DNA from: Bolinopsis microptera
Lineage: Eukaryota > Ctenophora > Tentaculata > Lobata > Bolinopsidae
NCBI RefSeq assembly: GCF_026151205.1
Contig: NW_026971943.1
Coordinates: 1 to 15,811, forward strand
Length of the DNA stretch: 15,811 nucleotides
Reading direction: 5' to 3'
The notes beneath the pieces were generated by a model. The model did not search any database, was not told the origin of the DNA, and worked only from the letters and a program-made list of their open reading frames with translations. Positions 6,765 to 14,600 of this stretch are shown one piece after another. Position 1 is the first letter of the stretch. Each line of letters opens with the position of its first letter. The position numbers and the translations under genes were made by a program.

Positions 6765-7472
6765 TATCCACCAATTTTAACCGTAAAAGTTGTCTTGGAC
6801 TGAAAATTCTTTTGAACTGACTCAGCAAAGGGGATCTTCTATTTAGAAACAGTTGTAGTTTCATGATAGAACACATCTAGGGCCAAAAATAGTGGATAAA
6901 AAGCAAATTTTCCCGTTTGTGTGCTTTTATCCACCAAAAACGGCTCTAAAGGCTGAAAGGAAACAGTTTGTTAAGTTCGTATGATACTATATCCATTCGT
7001 TATGGCCCTAGAGTTGTAATTGTAAGCATTTTCAGCTTTTAGACAAGATAATTGGGGTCTAACAATGAATAACCTGCATTATTGACACAGAATTTGACTT
7101 TAAAATAAAATCAATCTTGAAGCTCTAGTATATTATCCACCAAAAATGGCCTAGAAAGTAAATCTTCTATTCTATCATAAACTTGAAACGATTTCCAACC
7201 TGATCCGGTAACTGAGTAAAGCTGATGAACTTGCTGACCAATATAATTTTTTCAGTTGAAAATTTTCGGTATTGAATTTTATTTCATAGTTTTATTATCC
7301 ACCATATATAGCCTTAAATTTGAAATCTTTCCTTATTTTTGCCTCTTATCATAGAGGCAAATCGATTTGCTACAATTCTATCTTTAAATGACCACCTTAA
7401 ATTAACCACACGTAAAGTTACAGGCCAATCAATGATATATCCACCAAACCCCTCTGAAAAGTATATCCACCA
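6765..7472. repeat. Degenerate repeat family around TATCCACCA
   Basis: The exact 9-mer TATCCACCA occurs six times on the plus strand, starting at 6765, 6928, 7134, 7296, 7438 and 7464. A near copy is at about 6989 and an inverted near copy at 6891-6899. Most are followed by A/T-rich bases and then a GGCC/AGCC-like and TAGA/TAAA-like block. The inverted copy is alignable with the copy at 7134 for about 110 bases, sharing TTCTATCAT, GATCC, CTGAGT and TTTTCAGT. Spacing is irregular (about 25-165 bases). This looks like an old diverged repeat array or several decayed copies of one short element. No known family is recognised. Confidence 0.65.
6892..6934. repeat. Hairpin joining inverted and direct TATCCAC copies
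   Basis: GTGGATAAAAAGC (6892-6904) pairs with GCTTTTATCCAC (6923-6934) with one bulged A, leaving an 18-base loop. It forms where an inverted copy of the repeat meets a direct copy. Confidence 0.7.
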
Positions 7473-8142
7473 TTATTAGCCCGGATTTAAATGCATGTAT
7501 CTCTGCTCATAGGCATAGTAGACATTTTATTCTTTTTGTAAAAGTTGTACTATCGCAAATCTGTAGATGTCACTCAGTTTTATCAAAATATTGAGTATAT
7601 TCGACAAATGAGAGCTTGTAGAAGTTGAAATTTTTCCCGTGACAGATTCGTTAACATAGTTCTTGAAAGTGCCCTATGAGCTATGAGGCAGAATGTTACT
7701 TCGCGACATCTACCTTACTCTTAAGAAGGCCTACAGTTGTGATTCGTCAGAAATTTACCTCTCAAAGGTATCACATCTTAATTTTAATTTGTTTTTGGGT
7801 TTTACATGGAAATGCGACCACGTGCCAAATAGTAATATTACACCACTGCTGCTGTTGATACATACATTACTTAAAATTGAAAAGTTTGATTTTAATTGAA
7901 TCATACATTAAAAGCTAAATTACTAAGTTGTTCATTAGTATTACGTCATATTGACCAGACGTGGTTTAAAGTCTTAGATGGCTCAGCAACCGAAATCAAC
8001 TGCTCAGTGCTTCTATGCCTTTGAGAGTCTTCACTCAGAGACTTGATAGGGTCTGTCAACTATGCTCTAGGTGTAATTTTCACAATTTCTTTTAATTGTT
8101 CTAATTTTAGAATGATTAAATAATCAATTATACTGTTATAGA
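7473..8142. other. Intergenic or 5' intron sequence upstream of the sushi-domain exon
   Basis: No protein or RNA can be supported. Two short overlapping open frames at 7676-7899 have no recognisable domain. Pyrimidine-rich runs ending in TTTTAG (8110) and GTTATAG (8141) could be splice acceptors, so an intron in the 5' untranslated region of the next gene may end here. Confidence 0.4.
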
Positions 8143-8360
8143 ATGATCCTTAGATGGTCAGGTATACTCTGTTTATTCACATTGAGTGCCACTTTGGAAC
8201 AAGATGACCCCCCTGTTACCTGCTACATACCCATCATCACCAATGGTTTTGTGACAAATCATGACAACAAAGAGCTGAACATCGGGGAGGCATTGACAGT
8301 TCAGTGCGGTACTGATTATGAACTTTCACGTAATACAAAGAGTGTATGTCAGGATGATGG
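8143..8360 (+). CDS. First coding exon of a secreted or membrane CCP/sushi-domain protein
   Basis: The ATG at 8143 starts a 72-codon exon plus two bases. Residues 1-20 have a hydrophobic core (GILCLFTLSA), consistent with a signal peptide. Residues 27-73 fit the first three cysteines of a CCP/sushi domain: C27, then NGF, then IGEALTVQC (C55), a tyrosine-containing GTDYEL, C69 and DDG. In this family a tryptophan and the fourth cysteine should follow, and the exon ends just before them at GG|GTAAGC, a strong splice donor (phase 2). CCP domains mediate protein binding in complement, adhesion and receptor proteins outside the cell. I could not find the exon with the rest of the domain in the window; downstream DNA is occupied by retroelements. 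A possible acceptor AG at 8140-8141 suggests a 5' UTR intron. Confidence 0.6.
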
Positions 8361-8366
8361 GTAAGC
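8361..8366 (+). other. Splice donor GTAAGC
   Basis: The sequence GG|GTAAGC matches the metazoan 5' splice-site consensus, and reading through it hits an in-frame TAA at once. It falls at a sensible point in the sushi domain. Confidence 0.6.
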
Positions 8367-8461
8367 AAGATTATTTTGTTTATATTTATATATTAAAAAG
8401 TCCTAGATTATCAATATAGTTTGAACTAATTTCTGGATTGCTAATAATGAACAAATAAGTT

Positions 8462-8483
8462 TGTCTCTCAAGTGTCTCTCAGG
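8462..8483. repeat. 11-base tandem duplication
   Basis: TGTCTCTCAAG is followed immediately by TGTCTCTCAGG, two units differing at one base. It lies in the presumed intron, just upstream of the TAA microsatellite. Confidence 0.7.
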
Positions 8484-8516
8484 TGTTAACTTATTATCGA
8501 ACTGAAAAGTATTATA

Positions 8517-8537
8517 TAATAATAATAATAATAATAA
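8517..8537. repeat. (TAA)7 microsatellite
   Basis: Seven exact TAA units directly in front of the R4/Dong-like fragment. Dong-type elements are known to insert into TAA repeats, so this may be the 5' junction of a truncated insertion. Confidence 0.85.
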
Positions 8538-8542
8538 TACAT

Positions 8543-9370
8543 AGTATAGAGGAAGTCGTAAAGAGAGAGGAGAATGCACTCACCACTTATGTGGTGAGAA
8601 GTAGAGACCCAGAACTGATTGCTCTGAAGGACTACTTTGTCAAAGACAAGATACTCTTGGGTGAAGAGATAGAGAAAGATATCGACCGAACACAACGCGA
8701 GGAAATCCGCAAGGAGAAGTGGACTGCTAAAGTGATGCACGGACAGTTCCCAAGGCAGATGGTGGGTATAGCGGACCCGTTAACCTCTTGGAACTGGCTC
8801 ACTCAACAAGACTTGAAGAAGGAGACAGAAGGATTGTTGATAGCAGCCCAAGACCAAGCACTTAGGACGAATTATGTGAAGCACAGGATTGACAAAACAC
8901 CTGGCTCTTCTCCCCTCTGCAGACTCTGCAGAAATCATTACGAGACAATAGACCACATACTGAATGGGTGCCCAAAACTTTCACAGACAGAATATAAGTG
9001 TCGGCATGACAAAGTAGCTGCCGCATTGCACTGGAGTCTGTGCAAGGAATACGGCTTCCCACGCAGTAAAAGGTGGTACGAACACCGGGCAGAGAAGGTG
9101 CTGGAGAACGAAAAAGTCAAGATATTGTGGGACTTCCATGTCCAGTCGGACCATGTTATCGAACACTGCAGACCGGATCTCCTCCTGGTAGACAAGGTAA
9201 CCAACGCAGCAACCATCATTGATGTTGCAGTCCCAGGAGATACCCGGATCCTGGATAGAGAACAAGAAAAGATACTGAAATATCAAGACCTAAAAAGAGA
9301 AATTAAGAAGAACTGGAATTTACGAAAGGTCACAATCGTGTTGGCCTCTCGGACCAACAAGACTCTTTAA
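8543..9370 (+). pseudogene. 5'-truncated R4/Dong-like LINE: C-terminal zinc knuckle and restriction-like endonuclease
   Basis: An open frame runs through the TAA repeat and on for about 275 codons to a stop at 9368-9370. Recognisable parts are a zinc motif CX2CX8HX4C starting at codon 8918 (CRLC...H...C), and a PD-(D/E)XK-like nuclease core with RPDLLLV (from about 9170) and TIIDVAVPGD (from about 9215), followed by a basic helical tail. This arrangement belongs to the C-terminal end of R2/R4/Dong/NeSL-type LINE proteins, which cut the target with this nuclease. The reverse transcriptase that should precede it is absent, and no ATG starts the frame before KVMHG (about 8735). The frame has no stops and looks less AT-rich than its flanks, suggesting a recent copy. 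It lies in the same orientation as the sushi exon, probably in its intron. Confidence 0.7.
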
Positions 9371-9538
9371 TTATAGGTGGTTCTTTGCTAAAGTTCCGTT
9401 CATTTGGCTGAATTTGTCGAATCCATTTCTCTTGAGACCTCAAAGTTTTAGTATACCTCCAAGTCAAATTTATTTTACGGATTGAAACAGTTAATTGAAT
9501 TAACCCGTAAAACTCTTAGAGGCACAGCTACAGTGACT
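9371..9538. other. Sequence between the R4-like fragment and the LTR repeats
   Basis: It may contain the 3' untranslated end of the R4-like element, old intron DNA and the start of the 5' LTR. I cannot fix the LTR's first base without the 3' LTR. The only structure is the nested palindrome at 9473-9512. Confidence 0.35.
9473..9512. repeat. Nested palindrome
   Basis: Outer arms TTTTACGG (9473-9480) and CCGTAAAA (9505-9512) are perfectly complementary. Inside, GTTAATTGAATTAAC (9490-9504) is a perfect 15-base palindrome with one central base. The right inner and outer arms are contiguous; the left ones are separated by nine bases. Confidence 0.7.
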
Positions 9539-9669
9539 TTGGTCATTAGTCCAGTGAAACTTTCAAAATATAAAACACCGATAACGGGTCTACTCAAATG
9601 ATCCAGGGTGTTGGTCATTAGTCCGGAAAAACTTTCAAAATATACGGACCTTCAAATGATCTAGGGTAC
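9539..9669 (+). repeat. Imperfect tandem duplication in the presumed U3 region
   Basis: Two units start with TTGGTCATTAGTCC at 9539 and 9611. Both continue with AAACTTTCAAAATAT and end with TCAAATGAT followed by CAGGG or TAGGG. The second unit lacks a dozen or so bases from the middle. Tandem repeats upstream of a retrotransposon TATA box often act as enhancers; that role is inferred. Confidence 0.75.
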
Positions 9670-9712
9670 ATAGTTCCGTGTTGATTAGTTTCAATTGAGC
9701 ATTAACGAGGCC

Positions 9713-9748
9713 ACGCATCGGCGATCTAGAAGCCGTGTTTCGATGCGT
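9713..9748. repeat. 8-bp inverted repeat in the LTR region
   Basis: ACGCATCG (9713-9720) and CGATGCGT (9741-9748) are perfectly complementary around a 20-base spacer. They lie between the tandem duplication and the TATA box. Confidence 0.6.
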
Positions 9749-9858
9749 CCTAACGGCAACAACACTGCCCGACTATATCTGAATTTTAGTTGCGATAGCA
9801 ACAAGTTACAATTCGACGTAGCTCTCAAATAAGCTACAAGTTCAATTCAAATCGGAAA

Positions 9859-9867
9859 TATAAAAAG
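9859..9867 (+). promoter_or_regulatory. Probable LTR TATA box
   Basis: TATAAAAAG lies about 290 bases upstream of the gag ATG and about 170 bases upstream of a polyadenylation signal, as expected for the U3/R boundary of an LTR. Transcription would start about 25-30 bases downstream. Confidence 0.5.
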
Positions 9868-10026
9868 ACTCTCAATATATGAACCTTATCTCCGAAGGTA
9901 TCTATTTAATGAATTAATGGAAGTATTATTATATTTGAAGGCTTATTATACGACTCTATCAATTGTGTTCAAGTAACCATAAATTGAGACTGATTAAAAG
10001 CTCTAAAATCTAAAATATAAAATATA

Positions 10027-10032
10027 AATAAA
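10027..10032 (+). terminator. Polyadenylation signal AATAAA in the presumed LTR
   Basis: An exact AATAAA near the right end of the presumed LTR. The corresponding copy in the 3' LTR would direct 3'-end processing of the element's RNA. Confidence 0.45.
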
Positions 10033-10054
10033 CCACAACGGCAGTAGCCAAAAC

Positions 10055-10072
10055 TGGTGCCCTCCTGGTTCG
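10055..10072 (+). other. Possible tRNA primer binding site
   Basis: TGGTGCCCTCC begins with TGG, the complement of a tRNA CCA end, and fits a tRNA ending in GGGCACCA, such as animal elongator tRNA-Met. It lies just after a CCA (10048-10050) that could be the LTR's terminal CA. The match beyond the first eight bases is uncertain. Confidence 0.35.
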
Positions 10073-10149
10073 AATTGACGATCTCTTCATATCAAGCTTC
10101 AATTACTGAAACATCAAACTTCAATCATTGAAACATCAAGTTCAATAAA

Positions 10150-11658
10150 ATGGCTGAACTGGACAATGCAAAGAAGGAAATAGACAATTTGAAGAAGCAG
10201 CTACATGAAATAAATGATAAAAATGAGGATCTGAAGACATATGCCGACAAACTTAAAAATACAGTCAAAGACACTGCAAAGAAGAACGAAGATTTGAAGA
10301 AATATGCAGACGATTTATCGGACCGAAATAATAATATGCTCGAGACTAATCAGAAGCTAGATAATGAATATAGAAGAATGCAACATGAATTGGACAAACG
10401 AACTCAGCTTAAAGAACAGGAAATGGATAAAGCCTATCTTGACGGACAGAAAACTGGAAAATTGGAGCTTCTGGAGAAATGGGACGGAAATAGAAAATCA
10501 GATATACCGCTAAGAAAACCCGACATCTTTCGTCACGGGGGAAACTTTAAACGATGGCTAAAGAATTTTCAACATTTTGCGACTGCATCGAAAATCCCAG
10601 AAAACAAGAGATTGGATGTATTAATTACCTATTTGGATCAAACATGTCAATCAAAAGTCGACACATTGAATTTCGACAGAATGCAGAGGCTGGATTTTGA
10701 AAGTTGTTGTGAAAAATTGGTACGAACAATAGAGGGATCAAATTCGAAAGCAGAATGGAGAACAAAATTATTCTCAGCAAAGCAAGAACCGACTGAATCA
10801 ATCACGGATTTTGTAACTCGTCTTAACGACATGGCGGAGCGTTGTTACGGCACAGAAAAATCAACAATTAAATCGCAGATTTTATACGACTGTTTCATCA
10901 ACGGATTAGCGTCTGAACAAATCTGTTTTGAAATTATAAAAAACGGGACCAACGACTACGCGACGGCATATGGTCAAGCGCTAGATTTAGAAGCTATACA
11001 CGCACTTCGAAGTGTCAAACCTAAAGTGGAAAAGAAAGAAGTGAAATTCGAAGATGAAGAAACAGAACTGTTCGCCATTCAGAATGGACAGATGCCGAAT
11101 TTTAATAGACAAAACTATCAAAGACCAAATTTCGATCGTCAGTACAATCAGAGATCAAACTTCAATCGCCAACAAAATCAGAGACAGAATTTCAATAATC
11201 AGTGGAACGACCAAGCACCAAACTATGATCGACGAAACGATTTTCAAAGAAATAATCAAATGCGAAACTCGAATCGAAGAAACAAATTCTGTAATATTTG
11301 TCAATATAATAATCACAATACGGAGGAGTGCTTTTTCAGACAAACACCGATTTGTATGTTTTGTGGAAGAAAAGGTCATAAAATAGAAGACTGTTACACT
11401 AGACTGAATCAAATGGCAAGGAATAGTGCTAAACCATCGCAAAGCAGAGGCAATTATCGAGAAATACAAAAGAAATTCGAAAATAATTACAATGGGAATC
11501 AATCTCAGGAATATAGACCGCGAGCAGTAGAGCAGGAATATCAGCAACAACATATCGATGGAAAGGATCGATGGAGAAGATTTATGGAACTAAATAATCA
11601 AGAACTTGATAAACAGGAAAGAGAAGAATTCATGAAAAAGCGATCGAATTTAAACTAA
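10150..11658 (+). CDS. gag: Gag polyprotein of the Ty3/gypsy element
   Basis: A 502-residue protein with a good start context (A at -3, G at +4). Residues 1 to about 105 are highly charged and predicted to form a coiled coil, with a repeated KNEDLKxYADxL motif near residues 25 and 46. Residues about 125-285 resemble a retrotransposon Gag capsid domain (FKRWLKNFQHFA, then TESITDFVTRLND, then DCFINGL). Residues 316-355 are four ten-residue repeats of the form xNFxRQxxQR, rich in N, Q and R. Two zinc knuckles of the CX2CX4HX4C type follow: C381, C384, H389, C394 and C402, C405, H410, C415. These bind the genomic RNA. The protein ends at a TAA directly after a TTTAAAC slippery site; pol continues in the -1 frame. 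Confidence 0.9.
   Translation: MAELDNAKKEIDNLKKQLHEINDKNEDLKTYADKLKNTVKDTAKKNEDLKKYADDLSDRNNNMLETNQKLDNEYRRMQHELDKRTQLKEQEMDKAYLDGQKTGKLELLEKWDGNRKSDIPLRKPDIFRHGGNFKRWLKNFQHFATASKIPENKRLDVLITYLDQTCQSKVDTLNFDRMQRLDFESCCEKLVRTIEGSNSKAEWRTKLFSAKQEPTESITDFVTRLNDMAERCYGTEKSTIKSQILYDCFINGLASEQICFEIIKNGTNDYATAYGQALDLEAIHALRSVKPKVEKKEVKFEDEETELFAIQNGQMPNFNRQNYQRPNFDRQYNQRSNFNRQQNQRQNFNNQWNDQAPNYDRRNDFQRNNQMRNSNRRNKFCNICQYNNHNTEECFFRQTPICMFCGRKGHKIEDCYTRLNQMARNSAKPSQSRGNYREIQKKFENNYNGNQSQEYRPRAVEQEYQQQHIDGKDRWRRFMELNNQELDKQEREEFMKKRSNLN
11095..11214 (+). repeat. Four 30-base tandem repeats inside gag
   Basis: Units start at 11095, 11125, 11155 and 11185. Each encodes ten residues containing NF and Q/R/N. 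The period is an exact multiple of three, so the frame is kept. Confidence 0.8.
11649..11655 (+). promoter_or_regulatory. Slippery heptamer TTTAAAC for -1 frameshifting at the gag stop
   Basis: In the gag frame the bases read T TTA AAC and the next codon is the TAA stop. This is the canonical X XXY YYZ form, the same heptamer used by coronaviruses and some retroviruses. A -1 slip leads straight into the pol frame, which is open from 11613. No obvious stimulatory stem or pseudoknot could be identified by eye downstream. Confidence 0.8.
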
Positions 11659-14600
11659 TTTGCGCTTTCAACGTCGATACAATAAATGAGGGTACTGAGG
11701 AAGAAGACCCGATGTTGGAAGCACAATATGAAAATCAAGAAAATTACGAAAATCAAGAAAATTGTGAAATCCAAGAAAATAGCAATAAAGAGATTGGCGA
11801 AAGTGGCGAAAATGTAAATAAAATCAACGATGGCAGTTCGAATATATACATTAAAGTTAAACTCGGGGATAAACTGATATTAGCAATGATTGATACCGGG
11901 GCGATAAAGAACTGCATGTCACATGACATGTTTCAGTCAATATTCAAAGACGTGCACCTAGAATGTACTGATCAAAAGTTTAAAACAGCAACTGGGTCGC
12001 CCATAAAAGTTTATGGTTGCATAACTCTACAAATGAAGATCGAGACCAGAATATGTGACGTAAATGTCACAGTATGTGATATCAACGAATCATTGATCCT
12101 CGGAAACCAGTTTTTAGAGGACAAAAGAGTGGTCATCAATTATAAATCGCTGTTATTGAAGGGTGATGACTTTGTGACACCAATGTTCAGAACTACGGAA
12201 ACTCATCGGAGTTCAAATGTCGTAAATTTAATGAATAAAAGCATTGATAACGACGGAGTACTAGTATGTAAAATAGACAACAACGATTTTAAATTGCCTG
12301 GTACATACATATATACACCCAATTGCGAAATCTGGGGAGAAAATGTAAGCCCAATAGTGGTCAATATTACTGAAGAAGTGTTTGAAATAGATGTAAAAGG
12401 GAACAAAGAGTATGAGCTTCATATACAAAAAGATACAATAGTAGGAACTATTGAAGAAGTACAGGTAAATGCTATTCAGCAGGAGCTAGAAACTTGGAAC
12501 ATGAGTCCTGCCGAAAGATTAGAAATATTAGTAAAACAGGTCAAGTTATACGAAAATGAAAATCTAACAGATGACGAAAAAATGAAGGTGAAGGAGTTAC
12601 TTCTCGAATTCCACGACATATTTTCATTATCAAGAAAAGAAATGTCATTATGTACAATCTATAAACACGAAATAAAGTTGAAAACAGATGAGGTGGTACA
12701 GTGCCCACATAGGCCTATACCAATACACCAAATCGACCAAATGATGAACATGGTCGATGAACTCGAAGAAATGGGAATCATAGAAAAATGTAATAGTCAA
12801 TACCGATCACCTGTAATGCTTTTGAAAAAGAAAGATAATTCTCTGAGGCTCGTGGCCGATTATCGCGCACTGAACTTAATCTCACAGCCAGTACTCTATC
12901 CTATGCCGGATCTGGACTCAACTAGAGCTCTCTGTGGATCAGCAGAATTATACTCGGTCTTCGACCTAAAGTCAGCTTTCTGGCAAATTGGGCTGGATGA
13001 AAAAAGTAGAGATTCGACAAGCGTGTGGTTTACCCACCGAGGAGCGTATCGCTTCCGAGTCTGCCCTCAGGGCCATTGTCAATCACCCAGTGCCCTACAA
13101 GCGCTCACAGATATCATGTTTTCAGATATCAAAGGTAAATCCATAATTACGTATGGGGACGATTGTATCTTACCAGCAAAAAACGTGACTGAAATGATAG
13201 CCAGGTTACGAGAAATGTTTAAGAGAGTTCGTGCAGCTAACATTCTTATTCAGGCAACGAAATCGGACATATTTAAAACCTCAGTAAAGTATCTGGGATA
13301 TCATATGGATAAAAACGGAATTTCTGCTGATATGCACAGAATACATGACTTATTGGTTATGAAAATTCCGAAAACAAAGAAGAATCTGCAACAATTTCTA
13401 GGATTATGTTGTTTTTGGAGAAAGTTTATAAAAGACTTTGCCGAAATCAGTCAACCCTTAACAGATGGCCTGAAAATGGAAAAATATGAAGTTAATGATG
13501 AAATGGAAAAAGCGTTTGATTTACTTAAAGAACGTCTTGCAACTCCACCAACGCTTTGTTGGCCCAATTTGAAGGATGGTTTATCTTTATGGACCGATGC
13601 TAGTTCCAAAAGTATAGGAGCTGTGCTCTGCAATGGAAATAAAGACACTTCTCAGCCAATAGTGTATGGCAGCAAACGATTGAACAAATCGCAAGAATTG
13701 TATCCAGTGTGGAAACGGGAATTATACAGCATCTGGTTCTTCTGTAAAAGATTCAACTATTATTTGATGGGATGTCCCCATTTCCACATATATTGTGATC
13801 ACAAAGCTCTGACAACGGAGAATTTTTTCAGAAAATGTAATTTACCGAGTGTATTATCATGGTGTTTGGACTTGGCGTCTTTCAATTTCACGGTACATTA
13901 TGTGAAATCCGACGACAATATCAGTGACATTATGACACGTCATGAAGTAATGGAAAGTTCAGAAATGTACGAAAAATATAAACATCTGATCAAGCAATCA
14001 AATCAATTGGTGAAGGAGAGACAAGATTCTGCACAGAAACCAATCAATTCTATCCAATTAGACCCAATTAGTGATACTGTCGTGCAGTCCACATTCTGGA
14101 AAGAGGAACAAAATAAAGATCCAGATATTACTATAGCGAAATCATGGGTAGGAGATAGATCTGCAGAAGTAAAACGACCGAATCAACTACCGATCAGTTT
14201 AAAACGGTACCATAATAAAAAGAAAAATCTAAAAATCAATCTTGAAGGATTATTGTGCAAGACACATCATTATCGAAAAACAAAAACGGAAAAGGACCTA
14301 ATTTGCGTCCCCGAAAGTGTAATAACTAAAGTTATCCAGGTCCATCATGAATTATCGTGCCAACATTTGGGCACTGATAAATGCAGAGATGCTATTAAAC
14401 AGAAGTATTGGTTCCCCAATATGAAGGAGGAAGTTAAACTATTCTGTGAAAACTGTGAAATTTGCTTCAAGGTCAATTTAATGTCAAGGAAAAAGCCAAG
14501 ACCTCCTCTCAAACCTTATATGTATAATTACCCTGGAATTGCTGTCAATATGGACGTCATAGCAATCACTAAATTACACGGATCATCTGTGGAAAATAAA

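Noticed and set aside
6611-6820. 69-codon plus-strand frame across the miniature element
   Set aside because: It starts inside the TTAA-bounded element, crosses its terminal repeat and runs into the TATCCACCA repeat region; no recognisable domain, and such frames arise by chance.
6765-7472. TATCCACCA repeats as DnaA boxes or a CRISPR array
   Set aside because: The core resembles the bacterial DnaA box TTATCCACA, but the surrounding genes are animal-type. Spacing and repeat lengths are irregular and diverged, unlike CRISPR.
7676-7899. Two overlapping short plus-strand frames (60 and 68 codons)
   Set aside because: They overlap in different frames, and neither has a domain, splice context or composition supporting a gene.
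8361-8540. Second half of the sushi domain immediately downstream of the donor
   Set aside because: No Trp...Cys continuation with a splice acceptor in the right phase could be found before the TAA microsatellite; the CTCTCAG at about 8476-8482 leads to TGT TAA.
8862-9286. Minus-strand open frames opposite the R4-like fragment
   Set aside because: They are the antisense of a well-supported protein-coding stretch, and their translations show no domain.
11634-11640. GAAAAAG as an alternative gag-pol slippery site
   Set aside because: It lies in the overlap and could shift weakly, but the first base breaks the heptamer rule, whereas TTTAAAC a few codons later fits perfectly.
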